NCBI GenBank assembly: GCA_050331815.1
Contig: JBHJGM010000018.1
Coordinates: 1-64,000 of the forward strand
Length of the DNA: 64,000 bases
Source: JBHJGM01 sp050331815
GTDB lineage: Bacteria; Verrucomicrobiota; Verrucomicrobiia; Opitutales; JBHJGM01
Direction of reading: 5' to 3'
Every line of letters starts with the position of its first letter. The first letter of the stretch is position 1. A program made the position numbers and the translations under genes. Below the pieces are notes generated by a model. It was not told the origin of the DNA, ran no database searches, and was given only the letters and a program-made list of their open reading frames with translations. Positions 52,701-60,741 of this stretch are shown here, one piece after another.

Positions 52701-55700
52701 TGCCTTCGCTGAGGGTGGTGTTGACGGTGGCACCGTTGCCTAGCGCGCCGTCGATGCTGGAGCTCCACTGGATGCTCGGGGTGAGGTCGCCGTCCTCGGT
52801 GTCGCTGGCGGTGCCGGTGAGGTTGACCGCTTGCGCGGTGGTGACCGTCGTGCCGGTGGCCGGGGAGAGGATGGCCACGTTGGGCGCGATGTTGGGCGGT
52901 GCACCGGTGAGGTACTTGTTCTGTAGGAAGGTCTGAATCTGCTCGCGTTCGACAGCGGTGACCGCGCGGTCGTAAAGGAGGATGGCGGCGATGTCCATGT
53001 CGACAAAGCCCAGCCCGCTGATCTCCTCGCCGATGACAAGCTTGGTCAGCGCGGTGTTGTAGGTGCGCGAGAAGGTGTCGATTGGGATGCCGTCCTTGAA
53101 GTGGGCCACGCTGCCGGCGTTGACCACCACCTCGTGCATCAGCCAACCCTCGCCGCTGCCAGGCACGGATGAAACAATGTCGTTGGACGAACCCCAGCCC
53201 TGGACAGCCAGGTTGCCCCCGCCGCCGTTGACCACAAGGCCGAAGGCCTGGTTGTCGCTGCCGGTACCGTAGGCCGCACCCGCGAAGGCCGTGGCGCTGT
53301 CGTACTTCACGATCATGAACATCGAGCGATCGCCGGAGCCGCTGGGGAAGCCGCTCAGCGGGAACTCATTTTCGAGGGAATCGTCGCCGTCGAAGCGCAG
53401 GGCCGGTTGCGAAGTTGGCGTCAGTCCGTTGAGCAGGAGCGGGCCGCCGTTGACGACGGCCAGGTTGTTGCCCAGGCCGGACTGGTCGAGCCACTTGACG
53501 ACGGTGGTGTTGTCCGAGGAGACAGTGACCTTCAGGTCGCTCTCCAGTTGCAGGACAAGGCCATTGGTGACGCCGAGGATGCCAGTGAAGACCGCGCCGC
53601 CGCTGGTGGTGACCGAGACGCTGTCAACGGCGGTCGGGTTGCCGTACACCTCACCGGCGTTGTTGGCGGCCTGGGCCAGGACGGTGTGGTTACCGCCGGA
53701 GAGCCCGGAGAAGGTAAAGCTTGCGGTGCCGCCGGTCAGGGGGACCGCCACGGAGGCACCGCCGTCGAGGCTGAAGAGAATCTGGTCGCCCGCGTTGTCG
53801 GGGCCGGCCGAGGTGACGTTGACGGTGATGGCGTCGCCGGTGATGTCCGCGCCCTGAGTCGGCGATGTGATCGTGATGGACGGACCGGAGAGGAAGTACT
53901 TGCCGAAGAGATAGGACTCGACGTCCTGGCGCTCCTGTTCAGTAAGCGCGCGGTCGTAGACGAGGATTTCCGCCACGTCCATGTCGAGGTTGGGCGTGTC
54001 GTCGATCTCCGAGCCCAAACGGATCTGGGTGGCGGCGGTATTCCAGGTGTGCGTGCCGTTGTCGATCAGGTTGCCGTCGCGGTAGTGCATGTAGGTGTCG
54101 CTGCCCACGACGACGCTTTGGATGAGCCAGCCCTCACCGGTGCCGGCTACGCCGGAATTTTGGTCGTTGGCTCCGCCCCAGCCCTGGATGGCGAGGTCGC
54201 CGCCACTGGTGACGATGAGGCCGAAGGTTTCATTCACGTTGTTGATGCCCCAGGCGAAGCCGCCGAAGCCGTTGCTGTCGTAGCGCACCACTTGGAAAAC
54301 CGTGCGGTCGGCCGCGCCGATGGGCAGGCCGCTGAAGCCGGTGCGGCCCAGGCTGTCGTCGGTGCCGTCGAAGGCCACGTAGTCGCGCCCGTTCAAGCCG
54401 CCGGCGACCACCTGCGGCGCTCCGCTGACGACGGAAAGATCGTTGCCGCTGGTCGTCTGGTCTTCCCAGAGGTTGACTGAGGTGCCGCTGCTGAAGCCCA
54501 GCCCGATACCGCCGTCGAGGGCCAGGACCAGGCCGTTGGTCACCGGAACCGAGCAGGTGCCCGTATCCAGGAAGTTGGCCGTGAGGAGGGTGTTGACGGT
54601 CGGGACGGTCAGCGTTTGCGACTGCGGCTGGCTGTTGGACCACGAGTCGAAGCTGTAGAAAGTGTTGACGATGCACTCGGAGCTGGGGGCGGCGATCTCG
54701 ACGTCCTGTCCGATGACCAGATTCAGGGTGGCCGGGGCGATGACTTCCTCGCCCTCGACAAGCAGGCAGATGCCGTTGGGGGTGCTGGCAAGCGTGAGCT
54801 GCCGCGTGTCGGGGTTGAGCGTGACGACCGCGGTGTCGGTCAGCAGGTCGGCGTTGGTGACGGTCAGGGTGATGCGGTAGACGCAATTGTTATCCAGCAG
54901 TACCGCGCCATCGGTCGGGATACTGAAGGAGCCGTTGCTGCCGCCAACGGGTCCCTGGACGGTTTGCGCGACGCCGTCGCAGATGCGCTCGACCAGCCAC
55001 TCGTAGGTTGCGCCGGGCGGGGGTGCCGCAGCGGTGTAATTGATCGTCTGTCCAGCGCGGAAGAGCGAGCCGTTGGCCGGCGCCGCGATGCTGGCGGTCG
55101 GGACGTTGCCCACCTGAATCTCGAAGCTTTCCGAGAAGGTGGTGTGTCCGGCGTCGGACACCGTCAAAAACGCGGTGAAGACGCCGTTACTGGTATAGGT
55201 ATGCTGCGCTTGTGGGAGGATGCCGTTCCCAGGCACTGTGCCGCTGGCGGAGTTGCCGTCGCCGAAGACCCACTCGTAGGTCATCGGGTCGCCCTCGTTG
55301 TCCGATACGGTGGCGTTGAAAGTGATCGCCTGCGGCGCGCTGCCGCTGGGCGTGCCCACGTTGATCGAGTCGATGTCGGGGGTGAGGTTGCCGTTGTCGA
55401 AGACGTAGCGCGAGACGCTACCGGCGGCGAGATTGGCGGTGTAGATGGCACCGTCCGGGCCGTTTTCGAAGGCCACGACCAGGCCGGCGTCGGTGTCGAA
55501 TTCGTTGTCGGAAAGGACGGTCGTGCCGTCGCTGTCCAGTAGCAGGAAGTTCACGAACTGCCGCGAGTAGTCCCCGTAAAAGTAAGCGCCTTCATAGAGG
55601 TTGGGGTACTGGCGTCCGCGCGAGACGACGCCGCCGGTGATGGAGCCGCCGTTGGGCGTGCTGGCGGTGTGCGCGTACGTGAAGATCGGTCCGGCGAAAT

Positions 55701-56661
55701 TCAGCGGGATGGGGTTGTCGAAGCAGTTGCTGCCTTCACAGAAGGGCCAGCCGAAATTGAGTCCCGCGAAGGTCGCCTCCGCCTTGGTGATGTGGACATC
55801 CTCCTGCGCCTCGGACTGGGTGTTGCCGCCGACTTCGCCGATGTAAAAGACGCCGTACTGCAGGTCCCAGCGCGCGCGAAAGGGGTTACGCAGACCGATG
55901 TCCCAGATGTAATCGTAGTTGCCGCCGGGACCATCGGCGAAGGGATTGGCCGGGGAGCCGTCAGTGCCGTCGGGGACGGAGCCGTCCTTGTTCATGCGCA
56001 GCACCTTGCCGCCGGGATTGGTCAAATCCTGCGACCACAGCTGTGAAATGGGCGTGGTCGGCGAGGCGTCGCGGCGGTTGCGAGGGTTGAACTGATCGGC
56101 GGTGGTGAGGTAGAGCTTGCCGTCGGGGCCGAAGTCGAGGCCGCCGCCGTAGTGACAGCACGAGGTGTAGCCGTTGAGGTCCTGCCAGATGACTACTTCA
56201 CTAGCCAGGCGCGAGGCGGGGCTGCCGGTGTCGGTAAAGCGCGAGATGCGGGCCTGCTGCGGTGACGACGGCGTGTAGTAGACATAGAAATAGCCGTTGG
56301 TCGTGTAATCCGGGTCCAGCGTCAGATCGAGCAGCCCTCGCTCGTTACCCGAATTGATGTTGTTGATTTCCATGAACAGCGACGAGGCTACGGGGACCGA
56401 TCCAGAGGGATCGAAAACGCGGATCTCGCCACCTTTTTGGCCGACCAGCATCCGCCCGTCGGGGAGGGTGCGCAGCGTAATCGGCTGGCTCAAACCGCTG
56501 ACGACGGTCTGCTTGGTAAAGTCCGTAGGGAGCGCGGCGGCTTGCGGAGCGCTCAAGCCGAGGACCGCCAGCACGGACCCAAGGATAAGTAAGAAACTGT
56601 TGAACAACTGGCAGTTAAGCAGGCGCAGCAAGGCACCCGTGCAGACACGAGGACGTTTCAT
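46741..56661 (-). CDS. Giant exported protein: sugar-dehydrogenase-like propeller fused to seven LamG-like modules
   Basis: A 3306-aa secreted protein with a signal region LLILGSVLAVLGLSAPQAAA. Residues about 45-430 resemble the glucose/sorbosone dehydrogenase (PQQ-type) beta-propeller (LRTLPDGRMLVGQKGGEIRV, NERGLLDLTLDPDY, YDYIWDIGLRNPFRARWD). A PKD domain (about 435-525; YEWVFGDGNSAS) and an Ig-like part follow. Seven LamG-like modules start near residues 703, 1029, 1353, 1676, 2001, 2325 and 2743. Most are separated by Ig-like linkers with an EDGD motif. The C-terminus has an abnormal-spindle/DUF1573-like Ig domain (about 3065-3170), a calcium-binding DTDNDGMDDWPE motif and a beta-rich end. 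Likely a cell-surface or matrix carbohydrate-binding protein. Dehydrogenase activity is unproven. Confidence 0.85.
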   Translation of the reverse strand: MKRPRVCTGALLRLLNCQLFNSFLLILGSVLAVLGLSAPQAAALPTDFTKQTVVSGLSQPITLRTLPDGRMLVGQKGGEIRVFDPSGSVPVASSLFMEINNINSGNERGLLDLTLDPDYTTNGYFYVYYTPSSPQQARISRFTDTGSPASRLASEVVIWQDLNGYTSCCHYGGGLDFGPDGKLYLTTADQFNPRNRRDASPTTPISQLWSQDLTNPGGKVLRMNKDGSVPDGTDGSPANPFADGPGGNYDYIWDIGLRNPFRARWDLQYGVFYIGEVGGNTQSEAQEDVHITKAEATFAGLNFGWPFCEGSNCFDNPIPLNFAGPIFTYAHTASTPNGGSITGGVVSRGRQYPNLYEGAYFYGDYSRQFVNFLLLDSDGTTVLSDNEFDTDAGLVVAFENGPDGAIYTANLAAGSVSRYVFDNGNLTPDIDSINVGTPSGSAPQAITFNATVSDNEGDPMTYEWVFGDGNSASGTVPGNGILPQAQHTYTSNGVFTAFLTVSDAGHTTFSESFEIQVGNVPTASIAAPANGSLFRAGQTINYTAAAPPPGATYEWLVERICDGVAQTVQGPVGGSNGSFSIPTDGAVLLDNNCVYRITLTVTNADLLTDTAVVTLNPDTRQLTLASTPNGICLLVEGEEVIAPATLNLVIGQDVEIAAPSSECIVNTFYSFDSWSNSQPQSQTLTVPTVNTLLTANFLDTGTCSVPVTNGLVLALDGGIGLGFSSGTSVNLWEDQTTSGNDLSVVSGAPQVVAGGLNGRDYVAFDGTDDSLGRTGFSGLPIGAADRTVFQVVRYDSNGFGGFAWGINNVNETFGLIVTSGGDLAIQGWGGANDQNSGVAGTGEGWLIQSVVVGSDTYMHYRDGNLIDNGTHTWNTAATQIRLGSEIDDTPNLDMDVAEILVYDRALTEQERQDVESYLFGKYFLSGPSITITSPTQGADITGDAITVNVTSAGPDNAGDQILFSLDGGASVAVPLTGGTASFTFSGLSGGNHTVLAQAANNAGEVYGNPTAVDSVSVTTSGGAVFTGILGVTNGLVLQLESDLKVTVSSDNTTVVKWLDQSGLGNNLAVVNGGPLLLNGLTPTSQPALRFDGDDSLENEFPLSGFPSGSGDRSMFMIVKYDSATAFAGAAYGTGSDNQAFGLVVNGGGGNLAVQGWGSSNDIVSSVPGSGEGWLMHEVVVNAGSVAHFKDGIPIDTFSRTYNTALTKLVIGEEISGLGFVDMDIAAILLYDRAVTAVEREQIQTFLQNKYLTGAPPNIAPNVAILSPATGTTVTTAQAVNLTGTASDTEDGDLTPSIQWSSSIDGALGNGATVNTTLSEGTHTITAMVTDSGLTPAMDTITVEVTAAGSAVAIPVTSGLVLQLESDLNVVNVTGDATVGGWLDQSGNGNDLSASGDPQLVPASTPTGLPAVVFDGAGDFMERTTLTLFPTGADDRTMFFLVKYNDANAFAGAAFGTGAPNQAFGLVVNAGGDDLTVQGWGSGNDIVSSELGNGAGWLLQWVVVENDAVSHYKDTTLIDSDTQTFNTVLGRFALGQEISGGGFADMEVAAVALYNRALDSTEQTQVRDYLLNKFINGFPSNDDPSVDITAPSNGSGFLTTASVNFTGTASDTEDGDLASSIQWTSSIDGPLGSGASISVSLSEGTHDITATVTDSGFASDADTLTVVINAPTPVGGSLPVTNGLVLQLESDLGLSLSGNEVVGWADQSGAGNDVAPVEGTPEFTTDATPSGLPAIVLTSDSLENVSALSGFPDGSEDRTLFFVTQYNSANAFGGVSYGNGAPGETFGLVVNSSGGNLTVQGFAGGISGDLISPVEGTGEGWLIQSAIVDNTQVTHFKEDVTIDSATRIYDTVLNKLVLGEEIAGNGFANVDVAAVLLFNRALSPAEHAQVVAFLQGKYFTGTVTVNTDPSVDITAPSNGSGFLTTDTVSFTGTADDAEDGDLSGSIQWASNLDGPLGSGTSISVFLSEGTHDITASVTDTGNASDTDTITVNVSTPPPVGGGVPPVTSGLVVQLESDIGLSDASGTITMWSDQSGQGNDVGPTDGAAQLLVSGTPTGLPAVAFDGDDNLENLNGLSNLPDGSDDRTMFFVVKYDAADAFAGAAYGNGAQNQAFGLVVNGSSGFLTVQGFFSQPDKISTTPGIGEGWLVQSAVVDNTQLTHYKDDAAIDAATRTYNTNPQKLVLGEEISNGGYADMDAAALLIYNRALSPSEIAQVQAYLLGKYITGSVATPNTDPTVDITAPASGSSFLTTDTVSFVASADDAEDGDISNDVVWSSSLDGNLGSGASINVSMSEGTHTVTAIITDSQGANDDATVTVTINAVPPVGGTLPISTGLVLQLESDLGVNLSGDAVVGWADQSGTGNDVAPVEGSPEFSTDATPGGLPAIVLTSDSLENVSTLSGFPDGSNDRTLFFVTRYNSANAFGGAAYGNGAPGEAFGLVVNATGGNLTVQGFAGGLSGDAISPVEGTGEGWLIQSVIVDDTQVTHFKDDITIDSVTRVYETVPSKFVLGEEIAGNGFANIEVAAVLLFDRALSPAEHLQVVAFLQDKYFAGTVAPNTDPTVDITTPANGSSFLTTDTISFVASASDAEDGDISNDVSWTSSLDGALGSGATIAVSLSEGTHDITALVSDSQGASDDATVTVTVNAPLVSSQDPTVSITAPADASAFFTTDLINFTATANDFEDGDLSGSVMWASNLDGTLGVGASINVALSEGSHDITATVIDSDTRTANDNIGVQVSVDGTGETSLPVRGGLVVQLESDIGLNSVTGDVTLWEDQSGQNNDVAPVDGMAQALAARTPSLLPAVVFDGDDNLENVGPLMNLPDGSDDRTMFLVANYRSADAFAGAAFGTGSTNQAFGLVVNAGGGNLAVQGFGGSRDTVSSTPGAGAGWLVQSATVASGAVTLFKDGTSIATDTQFYNTGSTKLVLAEEISNGGFADMDIAAVLIYDRALNEGERLAVEAYLQAKYLQAVAVNLDPSVDITAPADGANFFANESITFLATAVDAEDGDISDDIAWASNLDGPLGNGTTVTVMLSSGTHAITASVQDSDGATSDATITVNVASPLTPMIALFAGASTGDETISSGPSDDVTFTPTLLSNPVVRNLTIQNQGQAPLNIFSILAPAGIDVSNAPAAPVQPGATATFTLVLSADMTGEITGTVTINSDDPIQSVFTFPVNAVVVALGEDTDNDGMDDWPELQLAALGFDYLNPQPDLVDLYFATASLNDLFTVEQLQGIAFEAPVLTYNPQTGRFTLTLRLKKTTDLNAGPNGFQNFDFNLPDIRVNADGELEFDFESAEDAAFFILEAF
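47500..54560 (-). repeat. About 975-bp tandem repeat encoding the LamG/Ig modules
   Basis: Module starts on the minus strand fall near 54548, 53574, 52606, 51632, 50656, 49678 and 48424, so successive spacings are about 970-978 bases and then 1254. The longer last interval holds an extra Ig-like linker of about 280 bases. The modules keep phrases such as GLVLQLESDL, DQSG-x-GND, AFGLVVN and the EDGD linker. Modules 4 and 6 are near-identical in long stretches, and 5 and 7 resemble each other. Confidence 0.85.
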
Positions 56662-56935
56662 GGGGAAATCCAGGGAGTATTATGGAGGCGAGGGACAGAC
56701 TCGAGGAGGGGATGTCCCCGAGGAATGAATGTCTATATTATCACCTAAAGGTTAAAACACTACTGGCATCGGGCAATCAAGCTTTTATGCGAATAATTGT
56801 GTCACATTCTTGCATACACATCGCCCCAATTTGCTGCTTATGTCACAGATGCGTAACATAACCTGAGAATTGAAACCAAATCGTAATTTTAATGCTTGAG
56901 GCCGCATGGATGTTTCCTAACATTTCATCCCAGGG
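56662..56935. promoter_or_regulatory. Divergent promoter region between the two giant exoprotein genes
   Basis: An AT-richer 274-bp stretch between two divergent genes. It must hold promoters for both. No palindromic operator stood out, and I could not assign -35/-10 pairs with confidence. AGGG just before the rightward start at 56936 is a possible Shine-Dalgarno site. Confidence 0.5.
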
Positions 56936-59854
56936 ATGGGGATTTCGTTGCTACCTCCAGAGTTGTTGACCCGTACAGCTCGACTCGCTTGCTGTTTAAC
57001 CACCACCTGGGTGTTGTCCGGAGGGTCTGTTTTGTGGGCGCTGGAAGTGCCCTGGACGGACAAGGCCAGTTTACCCGGGGTAGGTGGGGCCACGGCGGTG
57101 GTGACCGCGGATTTTAACAAGGATGGCTTGCACGATATCGGCGTCTTTGAGGGCGGGCGTCACAACGGCGGCAACCAGTACCTGGCCTGGTTCAAGGCGC
57201 CTAACTGGGAGCAGTATGACTTTGCCGCGCAAAAGCTGGGCAGTTTCGCGGGTTCGGCGGCGGCGGAGGACTTTGACGGCGACGGCTGGATCGATATCGC
57301 GGTGACCGAGGACAACCACTCCAGCGGGCCGGCCAAACTCTACGTTTATAAAAACCCGGGCAGCGCGGCAGCGGCGGAAGGCTACTGGCAGCGCTATCAG
57401 GTCTGGTCGATACCAAGTACGCAGCACCAGAACGACATGGCCATCGATGACCTCGACGGCGACGGGAAGATGGACATCGTCGTGAAGTCGCTCGGGGATC
57501 AGCGTCTGCTCGTTGCGCTGCAGAACGACATCGATGATTGGACCGTGCGAACCTGGGACACCAATGAGAAAAACAACGCCGAGGGTCTGTCCACGGGGGA
57601 CGTTGATTACGATGGGGTGACCGATATCATACTTTCCGGCGTTTTTTGGGCCAGCAATCCTACCGACAAATGGCGCACGGGCACGCCGACCTCGCACGTG
57701 ATCGATCCCGATTTTGTGGGCGAGGAAGTGAAATCGGAGGTGGGCGACATCGATGGGGATGGCATCGACGACATTTACATGGGCTCGGCGGAGCGCACCT
57801 TTGTGTTTCTGGCCTGGTACAAGGCGCCCACCAATCCCCGCGACGAGCCGTGGATACGCACCTTTATTCACAACCCATACGGAAAGGTGCATTACTCGAA
57901 ACTGGCCGACATCGACCTCGACGGCGACCTCGACCTGGCCATCGGGCGTTCGTTTGGCGAAAAGGGCGTCTATATCTATTACAATGCCGACCCTTCCGGA
58001 GATGGCAGCGTCTGGAATCAGGTAGCGGTGGATGCGACCGCCGGTTTCTACGCCGGGGCGGCGGCGGACATGGACCTCGATGGCGATATCGATCTGGTGG
58101 GCGTGCGTTCCTACGCCAACGGCAACCCGGTTGATTATTACTACAACGAGCTTTCGGAAATCGCGGTTGTAGCGCCCGCTGCACCTAGCGGGCTCAGCGC
58201 CACGGCTCTGAGCGCCACGGCCATTCAACTCACCTGGAGCGACGATGCTACCACCGAAGCCGCTTACACAGTGCAGCGCTTCAACGGGGCCGCCTTTACC
58301 GATCTGGCGACCCTGCCGCTCAACACGATGGAGTACACCGACGCCGGTTTGACTGAGGACACCACGCATACTTACCGCGTGTTCGCCACGAATTTTGCCG
58401 GGGACTCGCCCTTTTCGAATACCGACGACGCGACGACCCTGTCGGACACCACGCCGCCGGTCCTGCTGACCGCGGATGGCTTTGCCAGCGTCCCCGACAC
58501 GGTTACCCTGACTTTTTCCGAGCCGTTGGATGCGGTGACTGCCACGGACCCGGCCAGTTACATCCACACTGGGCAGACGGTGACCGGGGCCACGCTGGGG
58601 GCGGACGCGACCACCGTCACGCTGACCGTCGCGCCCGGTCTGACCACCGATGCCACGTACACGGTGGGCGCACCCGGCGTGACCGATCAGGCCAACTCGG
58701 CCAACGCCGTGACCAACATGGTCGAATACACGGCGGTGTTCGTTCTTTCCGTTCTCGGTGAGCGGGTGCTCCTGCTAGTGGCGGATCCGAATCTGGCGCT
58801 GGCGGCTGAAGGCACGGTCAACCGCGACAACGTTTCGCTGGCCAGTCGTGACAACGGCGACCTGCAGGTCTGGACCATCGCGGATTCAGGCGAGGCGGGC
58901 TTTTACAGTCTCTTTAGCCAGGCGAGTGGTCGGGCGGCCGAAGTTTACGCACCCTCGCCCGGCAGCGGCGACAGCGTCGCTTTGTACGACGACAATGGCC
59001 TGGACTGGCAGAAGTTTGCCATCACGCATGAAGGCGGCGGGCAGTTCTCCATCGTTGGCAAATACAATCAGCGCCCATGGACGGCCCTGGGAACGAGCGC
59101 CGGCGATGACGTGGTGGCTGCGGATGCGACAGGGAGCACGCTCCAGCGCTGGTACATTCTCGATCCGGCCGCGCCGACGCCCAAGGCCAATTCGCACCCC
59201 GATGCCTCGGACGATCTGGCAACAACCAGCAGCGGCTATCCGGTGAGCGTTAGCGTGTTGGCTAACGACACCGATGCGGACCCCGGCGATACGCTGTTGG
59301 TGAGCGAAGTAACCACGCCTGCCCACGGCTCGGCCACGCATGATGGCACCATCATTACGTATGCACCCAAGCCGGGCTTCACCGGCAGCGATGGGCTGAC
59401 TTACAGTGTTTCGGACGGCAATGGCGGCAGCGACTCCGCGACACTGACGATCGAGGTGAGCGCGCTGACCTTTGCTGCGTTGGTCGACAATGAATTGCCG
59501 CCGGGCGCGCCGTTAACCGGTCTTTTCGAGGATTACGATGGCGATGGCTTCCTCAACTGGAAGGAGTTTGCCTACGGCACGGAACTGGCAACCGGCTCGG
59601 GCGACAGCCACTACCCGAAGATGGAAATCTCCGGCGATAACACTGTGCACATCACCTTCACGCGGGCGCAAGGGCGGGCGGTGGTCTGGCACTACCGCCA
59701 CGGTACCCATCTGCCGCCGAGTACACCAGCGGTGGCCGACATCGACTTCACGCAAGAGGTGGTTGACCTGGACAATGGACTGGAATCCGTCCGGCTGATC
59801 TTTTCGCCGCTTGGCTCGATTGGCTTTTTTGAAGTCTCGCCGGAAACGCCGTAA
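56936..59854 (+). CDS. Exported FG-GAP/VCBS multidomain protein
   Basis: A 972-aa secreted protein with an N-terminal signal region (ARLACCLTTTWVLSGGSVLW). Residues about 45-400 form an FG-GAP/VCBS beta-propeller with repeated calcium-binding D-x-D-x-D-G loops (DFDGDGWIDIAV, DIDGDGIDDIYMG, DIDLDGDLDLAIG). An FN3 domain (about 415-500), a SbsA/Big-like Ig domain (505-600), a ricin-like beta-trefoil stretch (about 610-735; NLALAAEGTVNRDN), a cadherin-like Ig domain (about 745-840; NDTDADPGDTLLVSEVTTP) and a C-terminal part with DYDGDGFLNWKEFAYGTE follow. Likely an extracellular binding or adhesion protein. It is divergent from the LamG giant. Confidence 0.85.
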   Translation: MGISLLPPELLTRTARLACCLTTTWVLSGGSVLWALEVPWTDKASLPGVGGATAVVTADFNKDGLHDIGVFEGGRHNGGNQYLAWFKAPNWEQYDFAAQKLGSFAGSAAAEDFDGDGWIDIAVTEDNHSSGPAKLYVYKNPGSAAAAEGYWQRYQVWSIPSTQHQNDMAIDDLDGDGKMDIVVKSLGDQRLLVALQNDIDDWTVRTWDTNEKNNAEGLSTGDVDYDGVTDIILSGVFWASNPTDKWRTGTPTSHVIDPDFVGEEVKSEVGDIDGDGIDDIYMGSAERTFVFLAWYKAPTNPRDEPWIRTFIHNPYGKVHYSKLADIDLDGDLDLAIGRSFGEKGVYIYYNADPSGDGSVWNQVAVDATAGFYAGAAADMDLDGDIDLVGVRSYANGNPVDYYYNELSEIAVVAPAAPSGLSATALSATAIQLTWSDDATTEAAYTVQRFNGAAFTDLATLPLNTMEYTDAGLTEDTTHTYRVFATNFAGDSPFSNTDDATTLSDTTPPVLLTADGFASVPDTVTLTFSEPLDAVTATDPASYIHTGQTVTGATLGADATTVTLTVAPGLTTDATYTVGAPGVTDQANSANAVTNMVEYTAVFVLSVLGERVLLLVADPNLALAAEGTVNRDNVSLASRDNGDLQVWTIADSGEAGFYSLFSQASGRAAEVYAPSPGSGDSVALYDDNGLDWQKFAITHEGGGQFSIVGKYNQRPWTALGTSAGDDVVAADATGSTLQRWYILDPAAPTPKANSHPDASDDLATTSSGYPVSVSVLANDTDADPGDTLLVSEVTTPAHGSATHDGTIITYAPKPGFTGSDGLTYSVSDGNGGSDSATLTIEVSALTFAALVDNELPPGAPLTGLFEDYDGDGFLNWKEFAYGTELATGSGDSHYPKMEISGDNTVHITFTRAQGRAVVWHYRHGTHLPPSTPAVADIDFTQEVVDLDNGLESVRLIFSPLGSIGFFEVSPETP

Positions 59855-59869
59855 AAACAGCTTCAGCCT

Positions 59870-60721
59870 CTAGCGACTGGAACGCGAAATGGTGGGCCGG
59901 TAGTCAGCTTCGTTGGCAATGGCCGCCGCGTTGGACCACAGGCGCATGTCGCTGAGTGCTTCGAGGCTCTTTAGCTCAACGTGTCCGTCGAGAAAGGCCA
60001 CCACGGCATGGCCGTCATGGCGGGCGTGCACATGGCCGGTGGCGCCGGGATCGCCCGCGGTGCTCCACTGGGTGCGCAGGCCGCGCGGGGCGGTGACGTT
60101 CCAGAAGCCGGCGTAGTCGGCGTCGCTCCAGGAGGGCGGTTCCGACCAGGCTGAAACAAAGACGATCAGATCGCCGGGGTTGTGCGCCTGCGCAAGCCGG
60201 GTTACCACGGCGTTGGGGCCCAAGAGGCCGTTCTCCGGGCTGAAGCGCGGATTCTCGAAATCGCCGCCCACGTTCTGCCCGTTGTATCCAAGTGATGGAT
60301 ACAGTGAAATCGTGTACGGGTCCTCCTTACCCTGCCGCAGAATCTCCGAATACAGCGCGCCGGACTCGTTCACAAAAAGCGCCTCGGAGTTGTTGTCGAG
60401 GTAGGGCAGCAGCTTCCAGTACCAGCGACTGGCGGCGGGCCCAAGGACCGGTTGGCCGGCGGCATCGCGCACGGTTTTGGTCGGGGTCTGGTGTCCGGGC
60501 ATCAGGCGGCCTTTGTGTTCCTGTGCGTAGGCGTCAAAGGCGGTCATGGCGTTGCGCGCAGCGGAGGTTTCCCGAGCTGTCGCGGCAGAGTCCATGGCCA
60601 GGTTGTAGCCGGCCCCCAGCAGGGTGAAGAGCACGCCGATGATCCCGATGACCGCGATCAGCTCGATCATGGTGAAACCGGCGCGGGCGGGCGGGTTGGA
60701 TCTGAATCGCTGAAGTGTCAT
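59870..60721 (-). CDS. Type II secretion/pilin-like pseudopilin
   Basis: A 283-aa protein with a class III prepilin signal: basic leader, cleavage before the Phe of GFTMIELIAVIGIIGVLF with Glu at +5, then a helix. The remainder is a globular domain with a short H-x-D-GHV element (VVAFLDGHVELKSLE), as in the many Verrucomicrobia and Planctomycetes pseudopilins. No pilus or secretion machinery is encoded nearby. It is followed after the intergenic bases by no clear terminator and shares its strand with the upstream exported protein, 20 bp away. Confidence 0.88.
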   Translation of the reverse strand: MTLQRFRSNPPARAGFTMIELIAVIGIIGVLFTLLGAGYNLAMDSAATARETSAARNAMTAFDAYAQEHKGRLMPGHQTPTKTVRDAAGQPVLGPAASRWYWKLLPYLDNNSEALFVNESGALYSEILRQGKEDPYTISLYPSLGYNGQNVGGDFENPRFSPENGLLGPNAVVTRLAQAHNPGDLIVFVSAWSEPPSWSDADYAGFWNVTAPRGLRTQWSTAGDPGATGHVHARHDGHAVVAFLDGHVELKSLEALSDMRLWSNAAAIANEADYRPTISRSSR

Positions 60722-60741
60722 GAAAAAACGGATACGAGGTT

